A stretch of DNA of 64,000 nt from Phytoseiulus persimilis (GCA_037576195.1 CM075102.1:32856745-32920744); one strand, 5' to 3'; shown: positions 13,772 to 28,700, counted from the stretch's first letter. Numbers and translations: made by a program. The notes: a model not told the origin generated them from the letters alone.

Positions 13772-16700
13772 TCATTGAAACTGCTCCAACGGGTAGTGTT
13801 GTCCGTACTCCCTGAGATGCTCTCGAAGTTGATCTCTTTGCTCTTGGATGTGGAGTGGCATTTCTTTGTACACATCGGTAAACATCACATCGATCGGAGG
13901 CTTTTTCACACGCTCACCCTCTTGGAACACTTGCAGGACCTGAAAATAGAATGGAGCTCCGAGTTTAGTTTCGGGTCAACGATTCCCCCTATGCATCTTC
14001 GAGACGATTCATCCCAAAGAACAGAGCACTGAGCTCTTTCTCTCTATCTCAGTTTCAGTCGCCCTTGATTGTGGAAAATTCCTGCGAAGCTTGTCCGTCA
14101 GAGTTTCTGCCAAGCTGCCTCTGAGGATGTGCGTGGGACCCTTGGAGCACATCATTGTCTCGTCCTGCAAATAACGGCCAACTCGACTCCATGCCCGAAA
14201 GTGAAGATGATGACACGATTGAGATCCCGACTCGGGAGTCAACTTCGGGAATCCGAGCCTTCGGTGGAATGAACGCGGATTTTCAAGACGCGGCCTCCCA
14301 TCAAAAACTCAGAAAACACGTTGAGCAGTGAGCCTATCAATTCTGCAGGAACGTTGGCAGTTCGGTCAGTTTGCAGGACGAAGGAATAAAACATGAAATA
14401 TTTGAATGCGCGCGGCGACGAGTCGGAAGTCGGGAAGCCCGCGGTCTCGACCACATCCGGCTGGCTGGGGTCGTTTGAAAGTGGCATAAAGCACCGGAAG
14501 CCAAACAACGCCCCAATATAAGCGGAGCCTACGTCGACGATTCCCATGGTCAGCATCGCGTCCGGATCTCCTCCGGCAGTCGGAGAGGAACAACAACAGG
14601 ATAACCCGAATTCCTTCGCCATTCACCCGTTGCATGATTCTCCAGGGCAGAGCAACCGGAGCTGTCGCATAATTGCATGTGGACCCAAATCCCAGAAGCG
14701 TTTCGTTTCTTGTCGTGCGTCTCTGTCGCTCGGTCGGTCTCTGAGATGTCTGTCTGAGAGAGTGCCTGACTCCCTGTGACGGCACCGGCGCACGGAGCTG
14801 CACAAAGTGAAGACCGAAGGCTGTAGGAAGCAAAAAGGTCGGTCGATCGCTCGAATGGATAGACGGACACAGCGGTCGGAATCGTTCGCGTCCCACGACG
14901 GAGGAGAACGCATCCCGCAATGAAAATGTAAATAAAGTTCCCATTTGATTTTATATTGGAGATTTATTTCTTTTTCGCGCGCTTTTTTCAACGCAGCCTT
15001 CTTCAAGATTTCCAAATTTTCCCACTTCGTTTACACTTTCTCTCGGGAGTGCTCCGCTGTTTTGCAAGACACCGGGGAAGATCTAAAGAGGAAAGCTACG
15101 GAAATTCCTACACTACTTCCGTGTCACCTGGACGACGACCTATGTCAGAAGTCGACGATGTTGCGGTCCACTTTTCCAACAGTCAGGAGCGAACTTCAAC
15201 CCGTTTCTTCCCGGTGGTTGTTGCCAATCCAGAACGCAATGGCAAAAAGCCCCGCGCAGTCTTCGCTTCCGACGCTGACAGCGTGAGCCCTGGGTTCGAT
15301 CGAATACTCGTACTCAGAGTGCAGTTTCCATCGTTCCCATTCTCTTCGGGCTCGGGCCGGACCTCTCGAACCGCTTCGCCGAGCTACTTCAGCTTCCTGT
15401 ACACAATGCAGACTGGAGGGGACCCTTATCGCGAGGGAGGGAGGGGGGGGGGGGGAGGGGCTGCGTTGCAAGGGTTCCGAGACGAAAACCTCACGTGAGA
15501 GAGGGGAACAGCGAGGTTCCAATTAGTAGGCCATGCGGAGTGTTCGCTCCGGCCTCGGTGGACTTTTCATCGGCTCGAAGGAGGGGGCTGGCTGTTTGGG
15601 CGAGCAACGTTGGAACTTCACTCCGAATAAGGCAGAAGAAACGCCTTCACGCAAAGTTAGAAGGAAGCGGAGATGTTGAAAAGTAGGAGGAATTCGTGCG
15701 TTGGATGGGACGCGCGTGTGTGTTGGAAACGAAGGAAGAGAACGAAAACGTCCTGAGTGAATGCACCAACCGACCCGAGCGCGAATGACCCCTCCTTGGT
15801 ATGCAGAAGCTTCCTTCGCCTACTCTCTTCGAAACGAGTTCTCTGACGGTCACTCGACTCGAGCTGAGGAACCAGCCAAGGCATAGCCGAGGCTGCATAG
15901 CCAGGCGCGCTCCAACACAGCCCCGCAGGCCGATTGGAACCCGCTGGTTCTTCGAGGAGCGGGTCCTCGGAACACGGGGAGATTCCACGCCGCAGAAGCT
16001 TTGAGGAGTTGGAGTCGCGAGCGGTTTCGTATCTCGATCGTTCCATGACCGGAGTCCGCCTCGATATGCGTCGTTTCACAAATATCGCTGAAAGGTCCGA
16101 GAGCCGCTCCGTGACCGGAATCAGGTGTACGCGATTCAAGAACCATCTTCGCTCAGATTTGCTCCGACCAGCAGCAGCGGCGGAAGGATGTAAATCCAAT
16201 CCAGGATTCGTAGTGGACGGGTCGAACGGAGGCGGCATTGATCTCTAAACGAGTCTCACTTGACTTTCCCCTTCCTCACCACTAGCTCGGTTCCACCGTC
16301 GGATTCCACTGTACCTCGCTGTGATACCGTTGATACCTCGTTGAATCATTGGGCTCGAGAATGGCGCCGTTCCCTGTTGCTTTCGTAGTTGGCCCAATTC
16401 ACCTCTAACACATTTCTCAGGATTGGGGTCCGAGTGCGAGCTTTATGTTTTTGACGTGGGGGAGCGAATCGGGGACTCGGAGAGCTCTGAGACCCATCCC
16501 CAACCGTGACTCCGGAACATCATTCGCAACAAAGCTTTGTTCTGGTTTTGGTCTCCGAGGCTCCGGCCACGTCTCCGAAAACTCGGGATGGCTAACGTGA
16601 GTTTCGTTCCGAGCTGGGCCGAATCCTCGGAGAATGAGATCGATCTCGAACTCCCAGCCATACTTGAAATCAGCTCTGACTCGTCGCTGATAGCGAACAA

Positions 16701-19700
16701 GCCCAAAGGTTTCTGTTTCCCTCCGCAAGATCACAGGAGTCGACATCGAATGCCGAACGAGCAACGTGAGTTTTTTTTCCGCCTCCCGAGTTGCCTCCTC
16801 TGCAGATTGGAGGATATGTGGGTGAGAACGAAGACGACAACGAGGAACAGCGTTTGAAGAAGAGGGAAAGGGCAGCGGGGAGATCTCCTCCAAGGATATC
16901 ATCACATTCAAATTTGCGCTTCCCTCCGGCTTGTCGTGACAGATTGGAACGGTCACTGCGAAAGAGAAAAGCCATGGCATATGCAATTTCAAGGGGAGAT
17001 CCGGTGATCCATTCGGGTGATGGACGCACGCGAGGAAGCGGAAGCGACTTCAGAGGTGACGACAGAGCTCGCGAGCTACTTGCCGGGGGCCGCGACCAGG
17101 CCGCGATCTCTTGGGTTTCTTCTTTGTCGACGAGACTTTGCCACAAGATCGAACCACGCCGCCAGAGTTCCAAGCCGCAAGAAGTATCAGGACTCATCGG
17201 CTTCGTAATTGATCAGTGAGACGTATTCGGGAAGTTTCGGGAGAGCATCCGTTGCGGGGTATTGTAATTGAGAGCTAAGACCCGCACGCGTGGAGCTCGA
17301 CGAATCAAAGCCGAATCGAGTCCTCGGATCGAAGCAAGATCTCGTTGGCGACGTTTGTGTCATGTTCAGTCGAAATTGAATACATACGCGATGCTCTTGT
17401 TGCTTCGAGTTTTCGTCGAGATTGTGGTCGCAGCCGCCGCCGCTACAGTAGCAGCTCAGTCGTTCAACGAGCCCCTATATCGGTGAAGCACGGAAAGCTT
17501 CCTGATTGATGTGGCGGGGTCACGACAGCGTCGAGTCCACAATTTCGAGAATTTATTTAGAGAAATCTGCCGTCAAAAGAATCAATACGCACTCGTTGGC
17601 TCACCCGAGGCGGGCACCCGACTCAGGCTCCCTGGGAGGGAGTGGAAGCGAGCTGTCTGCGAGTTAAGGTCGGATCAACACTGATTTGTTGTGGCTAAAA
17701 CCGAAACCAAGTCGCACGAGATCAAATCTGGATTGAAACCCTTTGGAATTTCCAACTATTATGCAGTCATGTCGTGGTTCGCGACATCGTGTCACGAAGG
17801 TCGCAACACAGAAGAATTGCGAAGCTAACTGCATCAGCTGAAACCAAATCTCGCGGAAAAATGGAGCGAGTAGAAAGCCTTTGTTCAGAGCCAGCAGAAA
17901 GTTCAGAAAGAGTGTGCGTGATCGGTAAAACTACGAACAAAAAAAAAAAAAAAACACAAAAAGCCGCTTGGGCAGGAGGAGCCTTTAGGATAAGATCGAC
18001 ATCGGACAAAAATAAGTTTGCTGAACTCTCCACAGGTTTCGGTCGTCAATAGTCGGTTGCCTGGTAAGTGGTGCATAGAATCGAATTTCAGCTACAAACA
18101 GCCGCCGTCGACTTCGTCGCCGCAACTAAAAACCCGAAGCGCGGTGGAGTAAGCCGTCCGAACCATTGACGATATCTCTCAGACTTCGTTCAACGCCTCG
18201 AAAGCAGCCCGGGGCTCTGTGCGGCGTCGCCGTTAATTTCGCGTCGATTGAGGCGAGTGTTTTTGTGCATGCCCCCGCCGTGAAGGAGTGTTTTAAGAAT
18301 CAGCCCCGATCGTGTAGAGCTCACTGCGATGTCATCCCCGGCTCTCCGGAGTCGATCATGATTCCGGGAAAACAGGGAAGGGATCAGATCGTGGAATGGT
18401 CTGATTCCGATCCGGGATACGAGCACGATGAGTGTCGACGACGTCGAGGACCTCGAAAATTCTGTTCGAATCAGAAGGAATGAAGTCCGTCGAATCAACG
18501 TCGATATTCATCAACAGCGATCACGAGGATCCCATCACGTTAGGGATGCTCCGCGGGCTCCGGAGCACCTGAGATTTTTACCTCGGCTGAATGAAGTAGT
18601 CCAGTCGAGTGGACCCGATAAGGGGAGAGATCGGGGCAGTGGAGCGAAGCACACGTAGAGAAATGTAGACCCCATCGGAGCAACTCTCGGTAACATCACT
18701 CGATAGGGGAAAGAGAGAGATGAGATTCAAACACGTGAGCAGGCTGGAGGGGAAGACAATTTGCAAATGGCGAGATCTGAGGCAGTTGCGATCCCACCGG
18801 CAGCTATACAATAGATGCCGCTAAACTACGGGAGGGAAACTCGCGAAAGCCAAACAAGATGCCGCCGGTGGAACCTGTGCTCCCGAAAAATACAGAACAG
18901 ATTCAAACACGCGATGAGGAGCGAGGATGGGGAAAAAATGCCAAACAAAGCAAACAAACAAAATGTAAATTCAATGTTCAAAGTTTCCTAATAACGGGCA
19001 ATATGTGTGTTTTCGAATTCGCAGCCGGAACGAGAATTGAGAGATCCAGGGCGGACGAACCTGGGGGCAAATACGGAGAGCTCGCGTGCCGACACAGCCG
19101 ATAGGCAGCGAGCAAATATGATGGACGAAATCTGCGCTCACACACAGGTGTTGGGCTGCGATCTCTTTTGCGCTCAGACTCGCCGGCTGTACGTCAATCA
19201 CATACTGATTCTCCGTCCGCATGAACCTCAACGTCTGAGACCGCGCGCGAAAATGGAGAACGATTCAGACCGGACGAGAGCGCTGAGGTGAAATCCGAGC
19301 TGTTTTGTTTCGAACGAACGGGCGAGCGAACGGGCAGGCGGGCGAGCCGGCGCGCGAAAGTGCAAGCCAGCAGTGGATGCATACATACACACACACACAC
19401 ACCGACAAGCAAGACATGCGACACGAAGTGACCCCGACCGACCCCGGACAGATACAGGAGGCGACAAATGGCCATGTCTCTCTCTCTCCCTCTTGCATTC
19501 TCGTTTCTTTTCCTCTACTTTTGGCTAGCTGGCTCGAAGTAGCCCCATTTTTCAGAAGGGCGGGCGGACTTCTCAGATGGGATTCGACCCCCGAGCGCGT
19601 GGTACATACAACGTATCATTTGCATCCTGATCCTGAAATGTGGCTCTCCATTTCACTTCTGGAGAGAAGAGACAAAATCACCCGTGTTTCGCCGCGATCC

Positions 19701-22700
19701 CCCGCGCCACAATGGACGCACCCCGGAACTCCGAGCTTTCGGACTTGGTTCGCATCTGGTCCGTCGCCCTGTAGGTACTTTCGGAAAGTTCCGTCCAAGA
19801 CACTATATTCTCTCGGAGTTATCCAATCGAGACCTAACAATTCCAGACTTCCGTTCCCCCATTCAGTGCCACGGGATTGATTCACCCCGGAGCGTCACAG
19901 GAGAACAGGAGCCAATATCCTGTCCGATGCGAGCCGGCGGCATCAGCGACCACGCCGATAGAGAGATCAAGAGAAGGAGGAGCGCGGACAACACAAAGCG
20001 AGAGAAAAAGGAGGAGAACAGATCGCGGGTGCAATATTCAAAAAGCATTTGTGTCCAATTTTCACTTTTATTGCTGAGGGGGACTGGCTCCTCCAAGGCA
20101 ACAACCGACCAAATCTGCTTGGCTTCTCTTTTGACCCCCACTCAGTTTCGCCATCACCGGCGCCGCCTCCTTCGCTACAGCTAAAATGCAGATTTCCCCC
20201 TGGATGCATCACTTCAAAGGCTGAGCTGATATTGTTGTCTTTTGCGACCTGACAAACATTTCCACCTACTGTGGGCTTCCGGACACAAAGATGCCGCACC
20301 AGGGAAATAGCCGACTGAATCATGTCCAGCACGAAAATAGCGGGCAATCATACGTTACCGAGAGCCGACCCCTAACCGGCTTTGCTTTCGGGGAGCAGAC
20401 GACGTCTTTGAATCGTGCGAGAAGAGGGACTGACGGGGGGACCAGCCTCCAGGAGCTCAAGCGCCCACTGTCGCGTCTGGAACTCCAGGGTCATAGTTCG
20501 ATTCGCTCTCACCGAATCCATCGCACGGCCTGCGTGGAGCCCAACGACAACGGAACCCGAGACGGATATCGCCTCTCGGGGGCATATTCACGACCGATGT
20601 CCCCAAGGTATAAACGCGGCCACTTAGAAGCTCAGACGAGACTCGGGAAGAGACATCAGGCGCTCAGCGGCGCCTGGGGAAAAGCCCTCCGAAACCGATC
20701 CTCGATGGGGCGGCTGCTTTCGTTCGAATGCCGTTTTCAACTCGCTCCAACCTATTGTGAGATGTGAACGATTTCCGGGGAGACTTCCCGAGGAACGGTA
20801 CCGTCCTGAATCGACGCTAGTAATCAGAATACTAAAACTCACGGTTCAAAAACAGATGGACAGCTGTGATAGAGCTCGCCGCAATGTTCTAGTTTTTTGC
20901 TCGAGATATTTGCTCGCTGAATTTTCCGTTCAGAACGCGTGGCCTTCCCGTCAGTGTCTACGAAGTGTCATCATCGTTTCTAGCTTGAAATCCGAAGTTT
21001 TCCCCAAGTGGACCCGATCGCAGTCGCATGGGCCAAGAGGATCGTTCTCAATTGTGGAAATTTGTCGACAGTAGTTACGACGTCAACATCTCGTCGGGAG
21101 AACGATGACACCAGAGCCAAAAAACTCTGATAGACGATGCCGCACTTCGCTCCTCCATATGGAAAGCAACGGGGATCGTCTATCCAAGGATTCGTCCTCT
21201 TCTCAGTTCCCTCCGTGCTTCTCGGCGGTTGGTGGTCTGTCGGCTGGGGGTCAGAGTGTATCGCTCATCCATCATGTCTTCTACTAGGCGCTGCTTCGCT
21301 CCGCATAAGGTCGCTCGCCGAGGTTATCGCCTACAATTGGCTCCATCGAGAGCATTTGACCACTATTGGAAACGATCCGCAGCTTTGATAAATTTGTCAT
21401 CATGACATGCTCCGCATCCGATTGAGACCAGGGACCTCGAACGCGAGCACGGATGGGTGGGACGCTCACAGTCATGCTTCGTTATATTCCTGATAATTCC
21501 ATCGGATTTCGGCCGGCATCATCGTCGTCGTAATAGTCGGAGCGCGCTCCCCGAAGGAGTGGGAAAAACCGGTGAGGCGAGTTATTCCGCGAGAAAGGTC
21601 CGTACATGTTTTTGCGGAGAAATGTTCCATCAGGGAAAATTCAATTAGACCACCGATACAACGGCGGTAGAAGGAACGTTTCCCAGGGCTACCTCCTGAT
21701 AACTCTGACATCCCTTTAGCCCCTGACAAGACTCCCGCAAGGCTCTCCCGCCTCCACGTGGAGAAGTTTTATGAGTGGGAGATTTGACCGGCGAGGATTT
21801 GGGTGACGGATGGAGATGAACGGCATCATCGATAGCGGCGATATTCATTTGGCGATGATGCTAAATTTGTATCCGTACACCCTCCTTGGCTACCTGAATC
21901 GCTTGCTCGAGTGTTCGTTTGTATTTATGCGTCTTGGTTCGCTCCTCCTCGATTTTCTCTCGAGGCCACGGAAACGAAGTCGACGTTTGCTTAAGTTGAA
22001 CGAGGACCCGCGGGCCATCCATATACATCTCACAAGTTTCGCTCGCTGGCGGATTCACTGAGACGAAACCTTCCGTCTAAAAGCGTTCGAGGGTTTGTCC
22101 AATGAGGCGAATACGATGCGGCCATTGTCGTCGTAGCGGTCGTCACCGTCGTCGTGTATCCTCGTCTAATGCACGACCGGGCCAAGGTGCACGTCGACGG
22201 CAAATGTACGACGGACGATTCCGAAGCTGGCGCTTCGGAATTGCGGCTCATTTTTTTCAACACTGAGTGGCCGCGGAAATATCGCGCGACTGCGTCCTGC
22301 CCGGGATAGCGAGAACCGGTTGTCTGTACGCCACCGGGAAAACATGGCAGCAGATTACGACCGACCGAGGAATCAATCTCGAAATACGCGGCGATTCGTG
22401 AGCGGCTCATGTATGTACAGCGTGCCGAGGGCGATCGAGTCGCTCGAGTCCGACGTTTCGATCTAGAAGCGACTGAAGTTGCGCGACCGCCGCCAGCGGT
22501 CTCTAGAGAGTTTTTTTTTTGGAACAAATCGACTCACCTGTTTCTTGATGTCGTCCCGGAACTGCTGCTCACGTTCATCGGACCACAATCCTCTCGACGT
22601 CATGAATTTCCGGAAGCGGACCAGTGGATGGGCGTTCTGCTCCCAGGATTTCACCTAGGGAGCGCACAAGAAACTTGCAGAGGCTCCTCATTACCTTCCA

Positions 22701-25700
22701 TGTCAAACGCATGATTGGTTCAGCAGGTGTTGATGTCTCACCTCTTCGATGCTCCTGTACGCGGTCGAGTCGTCGGATGTGCTGTGATGGCCAAGTCTGT
22801 AAGTCATGGCCTCGATCAGAGCCGGCTTAGTCTCTCGAAGACAGTACTCGCGCGCTTTTTTCGTTGCGTTGTACACCGCAAGCGTGTCGTTCCCTGAAAG
22901 AGAGTTCGCCTTCTTGATTTCCAGGAGCCTTCCCCAGAGCCCCCGCTGTCATTCCGAGATTCAGGAAACTTCGAGGGAAAACAACAACCACGACGCCGAT
23001 CCGGTTCCCGTCGAGAGAGAATACCCACAGAAACCACGCGCCAGCTACTCACCGTCGCAACGGATCGTCGCGATTCCGTAAGCTGGACCCCTGGCTCCTA
23101 TACCGTCACCCCTGTACTGCTCTTTGCTGGGAGTCGATATAGCATAGCCATTGTTTCTGCAGAAAAAGATGACGGGAGCGTCGAGGGTAGCCGCGAAGTT
23201 GAACGCCGCGTGCGCGTCGCCTTCGGAGGCGGCCCCCTCGCCGAAGTAGCACATGACCACGAGATTCTTCTTCGCTCGTTTGAAAGCATACGCCGAACCC
23301 ACCTGCAATTACAGCTACAGCTGTAATAGCGAGCTCTCATGTCATGCTTTGTTTACGTTCGAGCAGCGACGGATCCCGACGGGGGGGGGGGGGGCGACGA
23401 CGACGAGGTAAGAAGGTAAGGACATCGGAGCGCGGCCGTCGTAGGCGGCGTGGGGGAGGGAGCCGGCGCGCCCATATGTAAGTGTGTATAAGTGTAGTAG
23501 CCTCTTGACAAAGCAAGAAACAGCGTGCAAATCCGGTCGGTCACCCGCTGGGCGTAGTAGCACCCTCAAAAGAGAGGTCTGAAAGCACTTTACGCCAGGG
23601 GCTCGTTTGTCGATTTGAATCGACATACCACTTGCTCGACGACCTGGCTGGCTGTCTGGCTCCTCGTTCGTCCATAGCAACATTCTTCGACGGTTCTCTC
23701 CGCTTGTTGGTCGGTTTCTTCTCGTTTTTTTGCTACGCTCCGCGTTCCCTCCACGGGCATAGGCACCGCGCTATCACGCTTGCAGCGCAGGGGAATATGC
23801 AATAAATCGATACAAGTCCACATTTGGAAAAAGTGACCGCTCAGTCCAAGGAGAAGAGGACGGGGATGAGGACGACGAAGGACGAGAAGGATGTTTTGTA
23901 GCCCCGAACAACCAGCAAGCGTCCGGCGAGCCAGCCGCCGAGTGAACGCACGGGTGAATGGTCGCACGAACAAATGCATGGACGCATGCCTCGATGACTG
24001 GAGCTTTGGGCCATATTCAAATGAGAAGCACGTACATCCACAGCAGATTGAGCACGGCGAAAACCGATGCAGCCGCATGCTCAAAAGCTTCAAAAATGAG
24101 GATCGAGCGAAGAACACGCGACTGCCTGTTCGGGAGCTGAGATATTTCGAATCGAGAAAGGTCGGGGAGACAATCGGAAGAAACACACAGGAAAATACGT
24201 TCGGTGAGAGCTCCAGAGACCAGAACCTGTAGGTGGGAAGTGCGGATGAGTGCGAGCGGATGAGACTTCGTTCAGTGGGATACTCACAGCCTGAGGCAGT
24301 TGAGTCGTAAGTGGAGAGCTGATGGTTACAAACGACTTTTCTTTGGAGCCGTAATGAACCGGCATTTGACGTCCTTTGCCAACGTCCAACGAATTACCGT
24401 AGCATTGGTTGACCATTTCCGCGATTCCAAAGTCTCGCCAAATAAGAACTCCTGCAAAGAAGAACTCGCTATAGTCTATGGTCTAATGGATCGTTCTGAC
24501 CTAATGAACCTACCAGACGTCCCTTGGAACGAACTGCGGAATTCCCTCCTCAAATAACAAGAAGAGATCTAGCCGAGGGAGAGATCAGTGATGTTCCAGC
24601 CCTCGAGATACCGTTTTCGTAGATTCATGGAAGAAGATCCTCCCGCATCGCGTTTGCGCTCACGATCGAGATATTCAAATATCCCGGAAGGCTCTCCGAG
24701 TTTCCTTCGAGCACGAGTTCCCATCCCGCTGGAAGATTCATGTGGGGCAAGCCCGCGAAACAGCACTTCGAAAACCGGGAGATGTGCGAGACCGTCGCTT
24801 CCACTTTTTCTGAAACTTGCTGCGAGTTGAGCGGGAAGCGCGCTGACAGATGAACTATCCCGAAACGTCGGGGAGCCTCGAAGATCGAAAAACGGAATCC
24901 TGCTCAGTTCAGTGATTCAGGGACTCGCGCTTTCACCTCGAGAACGTGATCAGAGGACACCGCTCGCGCTCTCAAATGGATAAGTATTCCCATCGGTGTG
25001 AGAGGCGGCCCAGCTTCCTGTATCGCAACTACGCACCACAAGCTGAAGGAACCTCGAATAATGGGAGGCGGCCGATCCATGCGCCAAGACGCGCGGCACT
25101 GGGTTTTCGCTCCATGAATACTTGCGCCGTCGGCCTACACCGGGTCGCACCGGCCCCGTCCATGTACTGATTTACGGCAGATTCCCGACTCTTTCCTCCA
25201 AATCATACTGAAAGTGGTCCTCGATCTCAGTGGGCAAGGCGGCCCCCTCCCCTATACTCAGCGCAGGTCCACACCGGCTACGCCCCCTTCCCGAGTTTAC
25301 GAATCCCTCGTACCTAACGGAGATTAGTGAAATCAGTGTTACGGGCCCGAATACTCGCGAAGGCTCAGGGGAAACACTTCGTCCAACTCTGATCCAGACG
25401 ATAGCTTTCTTTCGCTCAGGAGGAGGAGTGGAGGAATGAATGCTCTCCCAAAAACCATCGAACCCAGAATGCGACCGCTCAATCCAACGAAAGAGTTTCG
25501 CGAGCTCGAACTTAAAGAATTTCGCTCAAAAACAGCACGGATACATCAGTTCATTGGAGATTCCCTCGCGCTTCTCATACTCGACAAATCAGCTCGGGTC
25601 AGCTGCACACGGGTCGAAGGATCATAGCCCAGGACCTCGATTTGATTCGGAACTGCGAACATTAGTATCGGAATGAATAGAAGTGGACTCCTCCTGAGAC

Positions 25701-28700
25701 TCTATCGGGCTTAGCGCACGGTCGGCCCACCGAGCAGCCGGGCAGGCAGGCAGGCAGCCGGACGGTCGGCCAACCATCCAGCCTGGTCAGTCGTGCATTG
25801 CCTGACCGAATGAGATGAGAGGGGTCTGTCAAGGGGCAAAGACTCTGCCGAGAGAGGGGAACAAAGGGGCAGCGCGAACATACGAAGAAGAGGCGAGACA
25901 AGAATATGGGGCGAAGGGCACTTCGGGGGATCGTCGGAGGGAGAAATAGTCGGAGGCTTGGGGGAAGCAAAGCCCTATGGTGCGAGCAATGGCCCGCTGC
26001 TATGTGAAATAAAACTAAATAATGGCAGTTAGCTGGCTGCCTGTCCGCCTGCCGGACACTCGCCAGCGGAAAGAAAGAAAAGAGGAACTGAGCTAAAAAG
26101 AGAGCCGACCGAATAAGCGCCGAACCCTCTTCTGGATGAGCAGATGTGAGCAAGGTAGGGGACTCGGTGGGGGAACGAAACAGGGCATGGCCGCGGCGGC
26201 ATCAACCGTGGCGGTGAGGGCATATTGCATTCTCACGGATGAGGGGGAGATGCTCGGCTGGTCGGCGGCCAGTTGGTGGGGCATTAGACTGGCAATCGAG
26301 AACGAAGAAAAGAATTAGAAGAAGAATGGAAGACCACCCTACCAAAAGGAGCCGAACGCGCTCTCGCCGCCGCATAGGAAAAAGACCGAGGGAAATAGCT
26401 TTCATGATCAGAGAGACGAAGCTGCGAACAGCCGGGATGCCGCTCGGATCAACGGACGAACTCAGCGGATGTTTCGGAGAATGTCCCTCCCTTGGATTTG
26501 AGCTCTCCGAAGGTGTGTCAAGAGGTTTGGCGCGCTTTTGATCGCAGCACCCCCGACGTCGGTCGATGCGAACGACAAGGCTTCCCAGATCGGAAGTTTG
26601 GCGAGTTTTCCACGAGGACGTCGAGCCGTCGGTTGATGCATGCGACAGTTCGTCACGAGCGGAAGGCGCTCGGGAAAATCTCAAACAAATCACAATACAA
26701 TTCAGAGCGTCGCATCCTGATGAAATTCGCTTCTTTCTTCCCATATGGCATAATAATTGTTCGGATGGATTGAGCGAGCATATGCGGAGCTGCGAGTTCG
26801 GCCGACACCAGGAACACCCATGTAGATCCGTGCTCACAACGGGGCTAGATTCGACAGCTACCTACAAGAACATTCAGATGCGGAGACAGCAGAAAAAATT
26901 GCGGGAGAGCCACAATGACCGGACGAGACCGTCCACCCCGGGGTTTTGGTTAGCAAAATGCTCTATCCCTTCTTTAGTTGCCTGCTGGCCGTGAGGAGAA
27001 CGAAGGTTCATTTGCGCGAAAACATTCCCTCCTCCTGAATGTTCTTGGCGCCGTGGTTCCCCTTCTGGCTCCCTTATAATTCCCTTTCGTTTCCCGCATT
27101 CCCTTGCCTGGCTGCCAGCCGGCCGTCCAGCTCGCCGGTCTACTCCACAGCCTCCGAAACTTGCTCTGCTTTTGGTGCCAGTGGTAATAAAGCTAACTAA
27201 AATGGCGAGTTGGGGTGGAAATATGCTATCATTTCTTGCAGGCAGGCAGGCAGCGAGCGAGCGGGCAGAAAAGGCCTTCCTTGCTTAGTGGTGCTGGCGC
27301 TGGCCAGGCCGGCGCTGCTGGACGGGACGAAAACGGGATGAAAGAGGAGCGAATGGTGGAATGTTATAATTCACCCTCGCAGTGGCTAACTCCAGATTGC
27401 AGATGGACTCCTCCACTTGGCGAGGCGTCGCGACGAAAAGGAGACAGCAACTCAGTCAGCCAGCCATCCGCCTAAAGCATTTCTTGCGGCCGGCCGCAGA
27501 CAATCACTGGTTAAAAGCATACGCCGGGTAGAAGACACTCCTGCCGCTGCACTCGACTGAAATGACTCTTACATTTGGCCTGTGCTCCGCACATTTCAAA
27601 CAGCACGGCACCCGGGCGCAGATGGCGGCGCTGACAGATCGCCGAGAGAGCTGAGAGCCACTTTGCTCGGAAACTCTGATTAAGTATAACGAAATCTCGA
27701 ATGTCTCACCGGTCTCTCGGTACTGCCCGTAGACGAGGTCCTTGTCGTCCAGAGCGGCCGCACTGCCGAAATGAGTGCCTTCCTCACCGAACGACGTCAT
27801 GTAGAACGATATGCGACCTTGACGCTGGGATTCGTAGAGAATCTTGTCTATCACGTTGAGAGTCACCATCCCTTCGTACATCTTCACCAGCTTCGCATCG
27901 GGGATCTGGAAAAATCCTCTCAGATATCACACTACGGCTTCACTCGAAGCGGGAAATTTAGAGCCCGGTACTTCCACAATCTCGTACTCGCCCGAGACAA
28001 TGAGCGGAAAGCGCCTCTGGATCGGGGGAATTTCATCCGGTAAGTTTGAACTCGACAAAGTTGGAAGTTTTTGTTGGGGACCAAGCGAAAGTTCGAACAC
28101 GTCTCTGCGACCAGAGCGATATGGCGGAACAAAAGCCCGAAAATGAGCCGCCTCGGACGAGGCAAGAGATGAACAAGCCGAGAAACATAGAGAAGCTATT
28201 TTTCACCTTGGGGTCGTGCTCCGGGTTGATGACGTTCCCATTGGGGTCCATAACCCGGTACACAGGGAGCGGTTCGTACGAGTCCTTGTTGACCATCTGG
28301 AGGGACTCTGTCCAGCGGGTCCGAGCGCCGGGGAATTCGAGAATTTCACCGCCCCTGCTGCTGTCGGCATCACTCAGGAGAACCTGGAAATCAAATCATC
28401 CCCATTGAGTTGGAAACAGAATATATCAACCCGTCAACACACTTGATGGTCAAAAAGAAATTACACCACGACTCCTTTCCATTCGTCTCGTTACGTCTGA
28501 TGACATTTCACTCGGGTCCAAACCGATTCCCATAGTCAGACCCGCTCGAAGTTTGTGTCTTTCTTCCCGCTCAGACGGAGTTGAGTGAACCCGTCACGCG
28601 AGATGCAAGAGCTCCTCCAAATATAACGCAGTAGAATCGCTATTCGATATCAATGACAGCTCGATGCACCAATGCCTGAGATTATTTCGACGGGAACACA

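Larger units (their letters stand above)
13940..22537 (-). other. 8.6-kb last intron of BCKDHA, no nested gene recognised
   Basis: Bounded by GTGAGT after the CAG at 22538-22540 and by TTTTCAG before 13939. The join is secure because residues on both sides run continuously in the family alignment (…IKKQ | VLQVFQ…). No nested gene with recognisable homology was found. It contains a G tract (15443-15455), an A tract (17939-17954), a CA repeat (19387-19402) and a perfect hairpin (22216-22243). Confidence 0.75.

Noticed and set aside
14239-14622. 127-codon minus-strand frame in the long BCKDHA intron
   Set aside because: It looks partly protein-like, but other frames over the same bases are equally long and no family or splice structure supports it.
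15657-16238. 193-codon minus-strand frame in the BCKDHA intron
   Set aside because: No recognisable domain; neighbouring frames of similar length show that such frames are expected by chance here.
26202-26837. 211-codon minus-strand frame in BCKDHA intron 3
   Set aside because: The longest open frame of the region, but it has no homology I can name and lies within a well-supported intron on the same strand.
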